Positions 19,423 to 27,890 of a stretch of DNA of 64,000 nucleotides are shown here, one piece after another. Both the position numbers and the translations under genes were made by a program. Position 1 is the first letter of the stretch. Every line of letters begins with the position of its first letter. Source of the stretch: Rhodoferax sp. (GTDB lineage Bacteria; Pseudomonadota; Gammaproteobacteria; Burkholderiales; Burkholderiaceae_C). The stretch covers positions 514,334-578,333 of the forward strand of contig NZ_JAAFIX010000001.1 of the NCBI RefSeq assembly GCF_013297935.1. The letters are read 5' to 3'. Below the pieces are notes generated by a model that did no database searches, was not told where the DNA came from, and saw only the letters and a list, made by a program, of their open reading frames with translations.

Positions 19423-19440
19423 TTGGATAGCGCTATCCAA
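19423..19440. promoter_or_regulatory. LacI-type operator 1 (gntK side)
   Basis: This is a perfect 18-bp palindrome, TTGGATAGCGCTATCCAA, with the CG-centred symmetry typical of LacI-family sites. It ends 13 bases before the gntK start, so a bound repressor would block transcription or elongation of the gluconate operon. Confidence 0.88.
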
Positions 19441-19531
19441 ACTTCTTAAAAAAATGGCCGCACAGAACAAATTTTTAGTTTCTGGCTGCGGCAACTAGCG
19501 ATACGGGTTACTACCTTGCCCCCACATCGTC

Positions 19532-19545
19532 GGATAGCGCTATCC
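19532..19545. promoter_or_regulatory. LacI-type operator 2 (gntR side)
   Basis: The 14-bp palindrome GGATAGCGCTATCC is identical to the core of operator 1, with centres about 107 bases apart. It lies 44 bases upstream of the regulator start and suggests autoregulation; two sites at this spacing could also permit looping. Confidence 0.88.
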
Positions 19546-19589
19546 TATGAGAAGATTTCAATTCGCCATTCAGTAGTTTCCCCTAGCCC

Positions 19590-20612
19590 ATGAACTCCCC
19601 TATCCGCCCCCGGGCCACCGGTCGTGTGACCTTGTCCGACGTGGCCAAATTAGCCGGTGTCAGTCCGATTACTGTGTCGCGGGCACTGCGCGGCGAGCGC
19701 GCTGTCGCGTCAGACCTTGTCGCCAAGGTGCGCGCAGCCGCGGACACGCTGGGCTACGTGCCCAACCCGGCTGCGCGGGCCCTGGCGTCCGGCCAGAGCA
19801 GCCATGTGGCGGTGTTGATTCCCATGTTGTCCAACGCCTTGTTTGTCGATTTGCTGGAGGCCCTGCAACACACCCTGCGCCAGTCGGGTTTTCAGACCCT
19901 GATCGGCATTACCCATTACGACGCCAGTGAAGAAGAAACGCTGCTGCGCGAACAGTTGCTGCACCGGCCGGCCGGCCTGATCGTGACCGGGCTGGAACGC
20001 CATGAGGCGACGCGCCAGTTGATCGCGCAGAGTGGCGTGCCCTGCGTGCACCTAATGACGACCGATGCCCCCTCCGGCGGGCACTGCGTGGGTTTCTCCC
20101 AGTTCGATGCCGGGCGCGATATGACCCGCCATCTGCTCGACCGGGGTTACCGGCGGATCGCGTTTGCCGCAGCTCAGCTGGACCCGCGCACCCTCCAGCG
20201 TCTGGCCGGTTGGCGCAGCGCACTGCAGGAACTGGGCATGTACGACGAGGTGCTGGAGTGGCTCCACCCTGCCCCCTCCTCCCTGGGGCTCGGCGCGCGC
20301 ATGTTTGAGCAAATCATGGGGCAAACGCCCCCGGTAGACGCCATCTTTTTCTGTAACGATGACCTGGCACAGGGTGCGCTACTGGCGGCCATGCGCACCG
20401 GTGTAGCGGTGCCCCAGCGGGTGGCCATCGCAGGGTTTAACGACCTGACCGGGAGCGACCAGATGGTGCCGCCCCTGACCACCGTGCGCACGCCGCGTGC
20501 CGAAATCGGTCACGCTGCGGCCCGCATGCTGATCGGGCTCATGCAGGGAGAACCTTTGGAGAGCGATGCCATGGACCTCGGCTACACCCTCCAGGTGCGG
20601 CACAGCACCTGA
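19590..20612 (+). CDS. gntR: LacI-family transcriptional regulator (GntR-like repressor)
   Basis: The 340-residue regulator has an N-terminal LacI helix-turn-helix (VTLSDVAKLAGVSPITVSRA, about residues 13-32), hinge region NPAARALASGQSSHVAVLIP, and a periplasmic-binding-like sensor domain. By position it should repress gntK-dctQMP until gluconate or a derivative is present. The two identical palindromes in the divergent intergenic region are its probable targets. The symbol is given by analogy with gluconate repressors; the effector is not proven. Confidence 0.85.
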   Translation: MNSPIRPRATGRVTLSDVAKLAGVSPITVSRALRGERAVASDLVAKVRAAADTLGYVPNPAARALASGQSSHVAVLIPMLSNALFVDLLEALQHTLRQSGFQTLIGITHYDASEEETLLREQLLHRPAGLIVTGLERHEATRQLIAQSGVPCVHLMTTDAPSGGHCVGFSQFDAGRDMTRHLLDRGYRRIAFAAAQLDPRTLQRLAGWRSALQELGMYDEVLEWLHPAPSSLGLGARMFEQIMGQTPPVDAIFFCNDDLAQGALLAAMRTGVAVPQRVAIAGFNDLTGSDQMVPPLTTVRTPRAEIGHAAARMLIGLMQGEPLESDAMDLGYTLQVRHST

Positions 20613-20634
20613 GCGGCGTGTGCCGCAGCAGTGC

Positions 20635-21105
20635 TCAGGGGGCGTTGGATTCCAGGCCCTGCAGCACCTTGCCGCGCCCGGCAGTCAGGTAATCTGAATA
20701 GCCCGCAAGCCCCGCCAGCAAACGCACCAGCGACCGCGCTACAAGCGCCAGCCCGTGGCCCATGTCCCGGGCAGGCTCCGCCACCGTTGCCTGCCAACGG
20801 CTGGCCGTAGTGCACTCCGGCAGGGGCACCCATTGCAAGCGAATTCCATCCTGCCCGTGGTAGGGCCAGGCCTCCACCACCACTCGCTGCACCGCGCGTA
20901 GCCTGAGGTCGTGCCCCAAGGCCACGAAATGGTCACCGGCCTCAGCGACCGGCATATGCCGGGACACATCAAACGTGGCCCAGGCCCGGCCGCTTATCAC
21001 CTGCAGTACGCCGGCAGTACGTGGTGTCATGGTGACAACGTGGCCCCGTAGCAAGGACCAGGACTGCAGGGGTGACGACGATGAAACAAGCTGACGGGAC
21101 GGCAT
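20635..21105 (-). CDS. DUF2917 domain protein
   Basis: The 156-residue protein contains a central region (GVLQVISGRAWATFDVSRHM, then GDHFVALGHDLRL and VVVEAWP) typical of DUF2917, a small predicted cupin-like domain of unknown function often found next to LysR regulators in Burkholderiales. There is no signal peptide or membrane segment. It is divergent from the LysR gene and probably its target. Confidence 0.75.
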   Translation of the reverse strand: MPSRQLVSSSSPLQSWSLLRGHVVTMTPRTAGVLQVISGRAWATFDVSRHMPVAEAGDHFVALGHDLRLRAVQRVVVEAWPYHGQDGIRLQWVPLPECTTASRWQATVAEPARDMGHGLALVARSLVRLLAGLAGYSDYLTAGRGKVLQGLESNAP

Positions 21106-21187
21106 ATAAAAACTCCAGTTTGTGGTGGTTGGGCCTTTGAATGATCCACCTGCGCTCTTGTACCGTCCAATGATTTCGGGCTATGCT

Positions 21188-21210
21188 ATTCATTCCGTTT
21201 TCGCATGAAT
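21188..21210. promoter_or_regulatory. LysR-type operator candidate (T-N11-A)
   Basis: The inverted repeat ATTCAT, an 11-base spacer and ATGAAT fits the T-N11-A rule for LysR-family sites. It sits in the 129-base divergent region, 25 bases before the LysR start, the usual place for autoregulation plus control of the divergent gene. Confidence 0.6.
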
Positions 21211-21234
21211 TAAAACTACCGTCCTTACAAGCTC

Positions 21235-22236
21235 ATGTCTGATGCCATCGCGCCGAACACCGAGATCCGCTTGCGCACGCGCCCGATTTCCATGGGGCAC
21301 TTGCGCGCCTTGGAGGCCGTAGCCCGCCACCTCAACTTCCGCGCCGCAGCTGAGGAGTTGGCATTGACCCAAAGCGCAGTCAGCCGGCAGATTCAGTCGC
21401 TGGAAGAAGAAGTCGGTGTGCCCCTGTTTTTGCGCCACACCCGCGCCGTCGAGCTCACCGGAGCGGGGGGGATTTTGCTACGCGCCGCCTTGCCGTCCCT
21501 CGAAAGGATTGATGCGGCCGTGCGGCAAATCCGGCGAACGGCCGGGCGCAAAAGTGTGGCTATTTCAACCTGGGCCTCGTTCGCGTCCATGTGGCTGATA
21601 CCCCGGCTGGAGGCCTTTCAAGCCGAATACCCCGATATCGACATCCGCATCGACGCCACCGACAACCCGGTGGACCTGGACACCAGCGATGTGGACCTGG
21701 CAATCCGCTACACCCAACCCGGTAGCGTGAGCCAGGACGCGGTGCGCCTGTTTGGCGAGCAGCTCACTCCAGTGGCCAGTCCTTGGCTGCTGAAAAGCGG
21801 AGCCCCCTTGCGCAAGCCCGCAGACCTGGCCCGCTTTGCGTTGCTGGAAGCCAGCGACACCCACCGGGTGCAGCACATCGAGTGGCTGACGTGGCGGCGC
21901 TGGCTGGAGCTCAACCAGCAGCCCCGTCTGGAGCCCAAGCGCTGGATGTACTTCAACTACGCCCACCAGATCGCCCAAGCCGCCCTCACCGGGCAAGGCA
22001 TTGCCTTGGCGCGCATGCCCCTGGTGGCCGATAGTCTGGCCAGCGGTGACTTGGTCGAAGTGCTGCCCGGCGGGCGTATCGATACGCCCATGGTGTACTG
22101 GCTGCTCGTGGGGGCGCGAAACAGCAACCGGCCGGAAATCCGGGCCTTTTGCGATTGGCTGCAGGCGCAAGCTGCCATTACCCGCCAAGCAACCGGCGAA
22201 GTGCCTGACACCGACCTGCAGGCCCACCCCGACTGA
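21235..22236 (+). CDS. LysR-family regulator, GcvA-like
   Basis: The 333-residue protein has an N-terminal LysR winged helix (LRALEAVARHLNFRAAAEEL, then LTQSAVSRQIQSLEEEVGV) and a type 2 periplasmic-binding effector domain with IRIDATDNPVDLDTSDVDLA, as in GcvA-type members. It probably regulates itself and the divergent DUF2917 gene. The effector is unknown. Confidence 0.87.
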   Translation: MSDAIAPNTEIRLRTRPISMGHLRALEAVARHLNFRAAAEELALTQSAVSRQIQSLEEEVGVPLFLRHTRAVELTGAGGILLRAALPSLERIDAAVRQIRRTAGRKSVAISTWASFASMWLIPRLEAFQAEYPDIDIRIDATDNPVDLDTSDVDLAIRYTQPGSVSQDAVRLFGEQLTPVASPWLLKSGAPLRKPADLARFALLEASDTHRVQHIEWLTWRRWLELNQQPRLEPKRWMYFNYAHQIAQAALTGQGIALARMPLVADSLASGDLVEVLPGGRIDTPMVYWLLVGARNSNRPEIRAFCDWLQAQAAITRQATGEVPDTDLQAHPD

Positions 22237-22280
22237 TGCACACGCCGGCTGCGTTGCAGCCACGGGGGCCTTGCCTGACA

Positions 22281-22883
22281 ATGGCCAGCATGTCACACAC
22301 ACCCTTCATTCGTGCCCTGTTTCTTTCTGCGGCCCTGGCTGGCATGGCGACAACGGCCCTCGCCCAGAGCGATGCCATGGTGACCAAGCGCACCAGCAGC
22401 CTGCGGGAATCGCCCACGGACCAAGCCAGCACGCTGGCCCAGTTGCCGGCCCAAACACCTCTCACCCGCTTGCCTGCCCGGCAAGGTGCCTATGTGCAAG
22501 TCCGCACCGCACAAGGTGCAAGCGGTTGGGTGCATATGTTTGATTTGGCTGCACCGGCTGAACAAAGCTCGCTGGCGGCCACGGCTACCGGGGCCTTGCG
22601 CGGATTGAGCAACCTTTTCGGCCGCGGCACAGCGCCGGCCAGCCACAGCACGGCCGCTACGACCGTGGGCATCCGGGGATTGGGGGCAGAAGACATTGCC
22701 AATGCCCAACCCAACCCTGCCGCACTCGCGCAAATGGAAAGCCAGCGACAGGATGCCAGCCAGGCCCGCCGTTTTGCAGACAGTGCCGCATTACAGGTGC
22801 GGCAGGTTGAGCCCTTGCCCGTTCCCGCCCCGCCATCGCCCCCTCCGGCCCCCGGAAGGCGCAATGCAGAAGGGAGCAACTGA
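22281..22883 (+). CDS. Exported SH3b-domain protein
   Basis: The 200-residue protein has a signal peptide (cleavage after ALAQ) and one bacterial SH3 domain at about residues 35-85 (RTSSLRESPTDQASTLAQL, then GAYVQVRTAQGASGWVHMFD). The rest is Ala/Gln/Pro-rich and low in complexity. SH3b domains often bind peptidoglycan or peptides. Its stop overlaps the M48 protease start by one base (TGATG), suggesting joint work in the periplasm. Starts at 22281 and 22290 are both possible; 22281 is used. Confidence 0.75.
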   Translation: MASMSHTPFIRALFLSAALAGMATTALAQSDAMVTKRTSSLRESPTDQASTLAQLPAQTPLTRLPARQGAYVQVRTAQGASGWVHMFDLAAPAEQSSLAATATGALRGLSNLFGRGTAPASHSTAATTVGIRGLGAEDIANAQPNPAALAQMESQRQDASQARRFADSAALQVRQVEPLPVPAPPSPPPAPGRRNAEGSN

Positions 22884-23821
22884 TGACCGCCCACGTTGTT
22901 GCCCGGCTCACCACATGGCTCAGCCTCTGCGCGCTCCTGAGCTGTTTCCCGCTGCAAACCCGCGCTGACGAGCCTGCCAAAGCGCTGGGCAACTTGCTAC
23001 AAAACCTGATGAAGGGCGCCGGTGGCGCGACCATGACGCCGGGCAACGCCGCAGCGCCCGGGTCAGCCAACGACTTGCTGAGCCTGCTCAACCAATCGCT
23101 GGACACTGTGGATGAGCCCAAGGAGCTGGAACTCGGCAGGCAGTTGGCTGCCATTTTGCTGGGTGCCAAACCTCTGTCGCCCAATATGGCCTTGCAGCGC
23201 TACGTCAACCGGCTGGGCCGCTGGCTGGCCCAGCAATCGACCCGGCCTGATTTGCCATGGACTTTCGGGGTGCTGGAGGACGCCGGGTTCAACGCCTTCG
23301 CGGCCCCGGGCGGCTATGTGTTCATCACAAAAGGACTGTTAGACGCGGTGAAAGACGAGTCGGAGCTGGCGGGTATTCTTGCGCACGAAATTCAACACGT
23401 GGTGGGCAAGCACCACCTCAAGGCCATGCGCAAAACGGCGCAAGCGGGGCTGCTCACCAGCGTCATAGCGGCACGTTTGAGTGATCGAACCCAAGGGGCA
23501 CTGCAGGGGCAGCTGCTCCTGGTCGGCAAAGACATGTACGCCAAGGGCCTGGACCAGTCGGACGAGCTTGAGGCTGACCGGACCGGTGTGGCTTTGGCTG
23601 CACGGGCGGGCTTTGATCCCTATGGTCTGGTGGCCGTACTGCAGGGCTTGCGCACCGCAGCCCCGGACAACCCGATGTTCAGCCTGCAAATCAGCACCCA
23701 CCCGCCCACCGAGGTGCGCCTGGAGCAGCTGGAGCAAGCCATGGGACAGCGGCTTGACGCCTTCAGCGGCGCGCCGTCTCTCACTATCGCCCAGCGCCTC
23801 GCACGCGGCGTGGGGCGCTGA
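22883..23821 (+). CDS. M48-family zinc metalloprotease, periplasmic
   Basis: The 312-residue protein has a signal peptide (ending about TRA, residue 29), then an M48 domain with the zinc motif HEIQH at residues 168-172 and a probable third ligand in ELEAD (Glu228). It resembles the BepA/LoiP class that trims or degrades outer-membrane proteins, but lacks the TPR tail of BepA. It overlaps the SH3b gene upstream and is followed after 12 bases by the AttH-like gene. Confidence 0.87.
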   Translation: MTAHVVARLTTWLSLCALLSCFPLQTRADEPAKALGNLLQNLMKGAGGATMTPGNAAAPGSANDLLSLLNQSLDTVDEPKELELGRQLAAILLGAKPLSPNMALQRYVNRLGRWLAQQSTRPDLPWTFGVLEDAGFNAFAAPGGYVFITKGLLDAVKDESELAGILAHEIQHVVGKHHLKAMRKTAQAGLLTSVIAARLSDRTQGALQGQLLLVGKDMYAKGLDQSDELEADRTGVALAARAGFDPYGLVAVLQGLRTAAPDNPMFSLQISTHPPTEVRLEQLEQAMGQRLDAFSGAPSLTIAQRLARGVGR

Positions 23822-23833
23822 GGCACGGCACCG

Positions 23834-24943
23834 TTGACACCCGTCACGCTGAAGCGCCGTCTGCTGCTGGCCTCTGCGGCTGCGGCCTGTGCACCCACCG
23901 CCTGGGCCCTGCCCCCTGCCCGCTTGAGGTTTCCACGGGATGCGGGCAGCCATAACGACTTCAAAACGGAGTGGTGGTACGTCACCGGGTATGCCGAGGT
24001 GCCGGCCGCCACCGCAAGTGGCACACGCTTACTCGGCTTTCAGGTGACCTTTTTCCGCAGCCGGGTAGACGCAACCCAAGGCATGCAGTCCCGCCTGGCT
24101 GCGCGCCAGCTTTTGTTTGCCCATGCGGCTGTCACCGATGTGGAGGGCCGCAAACTCTGGCACGACCAGCGCATAGCCCGGTGGTCCGGCGAGCCCGGCG
24201 GCCGCAACCCGGCCGATGTGGGGTTTGCCGACACCACGGATACCGGCGTGGTGCTGCGGGACTGGTCGCTACAACGCACTGGCCCGCATCTGCAAGCCAC
24301 AGTGCAAGCCGCCGATTTCAAGCTGGACCTGACGCTGCAAGCCAGCCAGCCGGTCCTGCTCCAGGGGGTAGACGGTCTGTCCCGCAAAGGGCCGGATAGC
24401 CGCCAGGCGAGCTATTACTACAGCCTCCCCCAGCTGCGGGTGAGTGGCAGCATCCGCCTGCGGGACCAGCAGCACACGCTTGCGAAGGGCAGCACAGCCT
24501 GGCTGGATCACGAGTGGAGCCAGGAAGTGCTGCACCCCCAGGCGGTGGGCTGGGACTGGATAGGCATTAACTTCTTTGACGGCAGCGCACTCACGGCCTT
24601 CCAACTGCGAGAAGCCAACGGACAAGCACTTTGGGATGGCGGCTCTTTCCGCAGCGGGACCGGGCAGCGCTACGTGTTCAGCCGGGGCGAGGTGCTGTTT
24701 AAACCCACACGGCGCTGGGTCAGTGCACTGAGCAAAGCCAGCTATCCGGTGGAGTGGATCGTGCGCACACCTGCGGACTTTTACACCGTGCGGGCGCTGT
24801 TGGACAACCAGGAGCTCGACAGCCGTGGCTCCACAGGCGCCATCTACTGGGAGGGCCTGTGCGAGGTTTTTGACAGCAGCAACCGGCCGGTAGGAAGGGG
24901 CTACTTGGAAATGACCGGCTACGCCAGTGCACTCAAAATGTGA
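23834..24943 (+). CDS. AttH/CrtC-like lipocalin-fold protein
   Basis: The 369-residue protein probably starts at TTG 23834. It has a signal with a twin-Arg-like stretch (LKRRLLLASAAAACAPTAWA) and the family's hallmark NDFKTEWWYVTGY, plus AWLDHEWSQEVL and GWDWIGINFFDGS. Relatives are carotenoid 1,2-hydratases and AttH proteins encoded with an ATPase and FtsX-like permeases. No carotenoid genes are present, so an AttH-like envelope lipid or export role is more likely than hydratase activity. Its usual partners may be the ATPase at 7350 and the permease at 13303. Confidence 0.82.
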   Translation: MTPVTLKRRLLLASAAAACAPTAWALPPARLRFPRDAGSHNDFKTEWWYVTGYAEVPAATASGTRLLGFQVTFFRSRVDATQGMQSRLAARQLLFAHAAVTDVEGRKLWHDQRIARWSGEPGGRNPADVGFADTTDTGVVLRDWSLQRTGPHLQATVQAADFKLDLTLQASQPVLLQGVDGLSRKGPDSRQASYYYSLPQLRVSGSIRLRDQQHTLAKGSTAWLDHEWSQEVLHPQAVGWDWIGINFFDGSALTAFQLREANGQALWDGGSFRSGTGQRYVFSRGEVLFKPTRRWVSALSKASYPVEWIVRTPADFYTVRALLDNQELDSRGSTGAIYWEGLCEVFDSSNRPVGRGYLEMTGYASALKM

Positions 24944-24950
24944 AGCAATT

Positions 24951-24999
24951 GCTATTAATTTGTGAGCGCATAGCGCATATTCAACCAGGGCTTCAGGCC
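24951..24999 (+). repeat. Dispersed repeat copy c, between convergent genes
   Basis: A diverged forward copy: GCTATTAATTTG, GCGCATAGCGCATATT, then AGGGCTTCAGGCC. It fills the gap between the convergent AttH-like and hydrolase genes, and its right end supplies the hydrolase stop codon (minus strand TGA at 24995-24993). Confidence 0.65.
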
Positions 25000-25829
25000 C
25001 TATTGACCTTGCGCCGCTCGCGACCTGCCAGCCAGCGCAAGACCAGCGCATGAAATGCCTCCGGCTGCTCCAGCATGACCCAGTGGCCGCAACGTAAACC
25101 GTGTGCAGCACCCTCTTCAGACGCGCGCAAGGTGTGAAGCCAGCGGGGCGAATGAAACATGAAGGGCTTGCGCTCACCGTAGACATAGAGCACGGGGCAG
25201 TCCAGACGCACGGGCTGCGTGGACAGACCGCCGCGGATGCCCAGCCATCGCATGGCGTAGGGAAAGTTCATGGTCCAGCTGAGTTTGTCCGGGGTCACGG
25301 GGCAGCGCATGACGCGTGACATCCAGCGGGTCATGCGGTTGGCCAGCCCTGCATGCACATAGCGCCCCACCCACCAGGCTTGGGCCAGCCACAGCTGGTA
25401 GCCGGCAATGGCCATTTTTTGTCGCCCCGTGAGGGACTGCAGGTAGGCGCCGGCATTGTGATCGCCGATATCGACTGCCACCACCGCTTCGACCCGCTGC
25501 GGGTGACGCATGGCCAGTTCATAGCCGAAGATGCAACCCCAGTCATGGAGCATCAAAGTGACGGGAGCGCCGGGGCTCACGGTTTGAATCACGGCCACCA
25601 GGGCGTCCACCACATCGTCGAGACGAGGAACGACAGGCGGCTCAGCTTGCCCGGGGCCGAAGCCCGGTAGCGTCATGCGCACGCACCGGTATTGATTCTG
25701 AAGGGCTTTGACCGTGCCGTCCCACACGTCCAGGGTGTCCGGCCAGCCGTGCAGCATGAGCACCGTGCGCGAGCCACGCCCTTCTAGTTGTACCTCCATG
25801 CCTTGAATAGGCATTTTTCGGGTCTGCAT
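24993..25829 (-). CDS. Alpha/beta hydrolase, epoxide hydrolase-like
   Basis: The 278-residue hydrolase has HGWPD (His27, oxyanion region) and LMLHDWG with Asp96 at the nucleophile position, as in epoxide hydrolases and haloalkane dehalogenases rather than Ser hydrolases. The catalytic His is in CGHWVMLEQPEAF. The cap region is Trp/Met-rich (LAQAWWVGRYVHAG). The start at 25829 is preceded by a strong AGGAGG; a frame open further upstream (to 26048) is not coding. The substrate is unknown. The last codons lie in repeat copy c. Confidence 0.82.
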   Translation of the reverse strand: MQTRKMPIQGMEVQLEGRGSRTVLMLHGWPDTLDVWDGTVKALQNQYRCVRMTLPGFGPGQAEPPVVPRLDDVVDALVAVIQTVSPGAPVTLMLHDWGCIFGYELAMRHPQRVEAVVAVDIGDHNAGAYLQSLTGRQKMAIAGYQLWLAQAWWVGRYVHAGLANRMTRWMSRVMRCPVTPDKLSWTMNFPYAMRWLGIRGGLSTQPVRLDCPVLYVYGERKPFMFHSPRWLHTLRASEEGAAHGLRCGHWVMLEQPEAFHALVLRWLAGRERRKVNRA

Positions 25830-25901
25830 GGTTCCTCCTGATTTTCTGGAGAGCTTACAGCGTCTGGAATGCAACAAAATGAAACAAATCGAAAACACGG
25901 T

Positions 25902-25953
25902 GCTATCAAACCCATAGCTGCTTGCGCAATACTTGCAACCAGCACAGGCGGGT
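25902..25953 (+). repeat. Dispersed repeat copy d, divergent intergenic
   Basis: A forward copy with GCTATCAAACCCATAGCTGC and TTGCGCAATACTTG, in the region between the divergent hydrolase and ABC exporter genes. The right half is diverged. Confidence 0.7.
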
Positions 25954-26010
25954 GAGTTTATTTCGCGCACGCTCCTTGCAGCCTTGGCCCTTACCCTCAC
26001 CTGAGTTCTC

Positions 26011-27789
26011 ATGAGTACATCCGATCGCCCCAAGTCCACCAACCCCAAGTCGCTGAGCGGGCTTTTGCCTTTTCTGAGGCCTTATCGGGGCCGGATCGCG
26101 ATGGCGCTGCTGTTTCTGGTGTTAGCTGCCGGGGCTACCTTGGCTTTTCCAGTGGCATTGCGCAGCCTGATTGACGGGGGCCTGGTGCAAAGCGACAAGG
26201 GCGCGCAGGTCATGGCTTTGCGGGATCACTTTGCAGCCTTGTTTGCCGTGGCGGTGGCGCTGGGAATGTTTTCGGCAGCGCGTTTTTACATGGTGAGTTG
26301 GCTGGGCGAGCGTGTCACCGCAGACTTGCGCAACGCGGTGTACAGCCATGTGCTTCAGCAGAGCCCGGAGTTTTTTGAGACCACCCAGACCGGCGAAGTG
26401 CTGTCTCGCCTGTCGGCGGATACGACGCTGGTGCAAACCGTCGTCGGGTCTTCGTTGTCGATGGGGCTGCGCAATGCGGTCATGGGTGTGGGCGCACTGG
26501 CGGTTCTGGTCTGGACCAACCCGGTCGTCATGTTGCAGGTGCTCGTGGTGTTGGTGCTGATTGTTCTGCCGAGCTTGTGGTTCGGCCGCCGCGTGCGCAA
26601 ACTCTCACGCGCCTCACAGGACCGGGTGGCGGATTCGAGCGCCATTGCGGCGGAGGTGCTCAATGCCATTCCGGTCGTTCAAAGCTACAACGGTGAAGGC
26701 CGGGAGACTCAAAGGTTTGTCGACTCCACCGACAACGCCTTTGCCGTCGCCACCAAGCGCAGCCTGATGCGCTCTGCGTTGGTGGCCTTCATCATCATTG
26801 CTACCAGTGCCGCCCTGCTGTGGGGCCTGTACCAAGGGACCCAAGCCGTTGCTGAAGGGCGGATTACCGCCGGGCATTTGGGGCAGACGGTGGTGTACGT
26901 GATTATTCTGGCCAGCGCCTTTGCGGTCTTGGGTGAGGTGTACGGCGATTTACTGCGCGCTGCCGGCGCCACAGAGCGTTTGATGGAGCTGCTCGGCACC
27001 CAGTCGCCCATCACTTCACCATCAAATCCCGTGCTAGCCGCTATGCCACTTGCGGGGAGTGCTATTCATTTTGAAGCAGTGAATTTTCACTATCCTTCAC
27101 GCCCCCAACAGCTTGCGCTCAACAACTTCAGCCTGAAGGTGTTGCCGGGGCAAACAGTGGCGATCGTCGGGCCGAGCGGCGCAGGCAAAAGCACGGTGTT
27201 CCAGTTGCTGCTGCGGTACTACGATCCACAGAGCGGCAGCATTGTTCTGGACGGCGTGGAGACACGGCAACAAGCTTTGGCCGGGCTGCGGCAGCGGGTG
27301 GGCATTGTTCCGCAGGATGCCGTAATTTTCTCCAGCAGCGCCCTGGAAAACATTCGCTACGGAAAGCCAGAGGCTACAGATGCAGAGGTCCATGCCGCGG
27401 CACGGGCTGCCTTTGCCCATGAGTTTATTGAGGCATTGCCCGAGGGCTACGACACTTTTCTCGGGGAACGCGGAGTGCGCCTCTCCGGGGGGCAGCGCCA
27501 ACGCATCGCCATTGCACGCGCCATGCTGAAGAATCCGCCGCTGCTTTTGCTGGACGAGGCCACCAGCGCCTTGGACGCTGAAAGCGAACGCATGGTGCAG
27601 GCAGCGCTGGAGTCGGCAATGCGTGACCGCACTACGCTGGTCATCGCGCACCGGCTGGCAACTGTGCAGAAAGCGGATTTGATCGTAGTGCTTGACCACG
27701 GCACCCTCGTGGAGCAAGGCACCCATGCGGAATTGGTTGCCAAAGGCGGTGTCTACGCAGGACTGGCTGCCCTGCAATTCAATGCCTGA
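26011..27789 (+). CDS. ABC exporter, fused membrane and ATPase domains (MsbA-like)
   Basis: The 592-residue half-transporter has six membrane segments (about residues 25-310) and a C-terminal ATPase with Walker A GPSGAGKST (about residues 386-394), the signature LSGGQRQRIAIARAM and LLLLDEATSALD. It would work as a homodimer, exporting lipid or drugs. The linker between the domains (residues 338-356, SNPVLAAMPLAGSA) is encoded by a diverged copy of the dispersed repeat, just before the ATPase domain begins at IHFEAVNFHYPSRP. Confidence 0.9.
   Translation: MSTSDRPKSTNPKSLSGLLPFLRPYRGRIAMALLFLVLAAGATLAFPVALRSLIDGGLVQSDKGAQVMALRDHFAALFAVAVALGMFSAARFYMVSWLGERVTADLRNAVYSHVLQQSPEFFETTQTGEVLSRLSADTTLVQTVVGSSLSMGLRNAVMGVGALAVLVWTNPVVMLQVLVVLVLIVLPSLWFGRRVRKLSRASQDRVADSSAIAAEVLNAIPVVQSYNGEGRETQRFVDSTDNAFAVATKRSLMRSALVAFIIIATSAALLWGLYQGTQAVAEGRITAGHLGQTVVYVIILASAFAVLGEVYGDLLRAAGATERLMELLGTQSPITSPSNPVLAAMPLAGSAIHFEAVNFHYPSRPQQLALNNFSLKVLPGQTVAIVGPSGAGKSTVFQLLLRYYDPQSGSIVLDGVETRQQALAGLRQRVGIVPQDAVIFSSSALENIRYGKPEATDAEVHAAARAAFAHEFIEALPEGYDTFLGERGVRLSGGQRQRIAIARAMLKNPPLLLLDEATSALDAESERMVQAALESAMRDRTTLVIAHRLATVQKADLIVVLDHGTLVEQGTHAELVAKGGVYAGLAALQFNA
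27022..27078 (-). repeat. Dispersed repeat copy e, in frame inside the ABC exporter linker
   Basis: A diverged copy in minus orientation: TGCTTCAAAATGAATAGC, CCGCAAGTGG, CGGCTAGCACGGGATTT. It is read as codons 338-356 in the same phase as copies b and k (SNPVLA here, SNEPLA in b). Confidence 0.6.
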
Positions 27790-27890
27790 GACCAATTTGC
27801 CCCAAAACCCTAGCCGTGTTCCGGCGCGCCAGTTGATTGAATAAAGGCACCTAAACACCTAAAATCAAGCCTTCACTTCCGGAGGCTTGT

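Noticed and set aside
23834..24943. Carotenoid 1,2-hydratase (CrtC) as a specific function
   Set aside because: The fold matches, but no carotenoid or photosynthesis genes are nearby and AttH-like proteins share the same hallmark.
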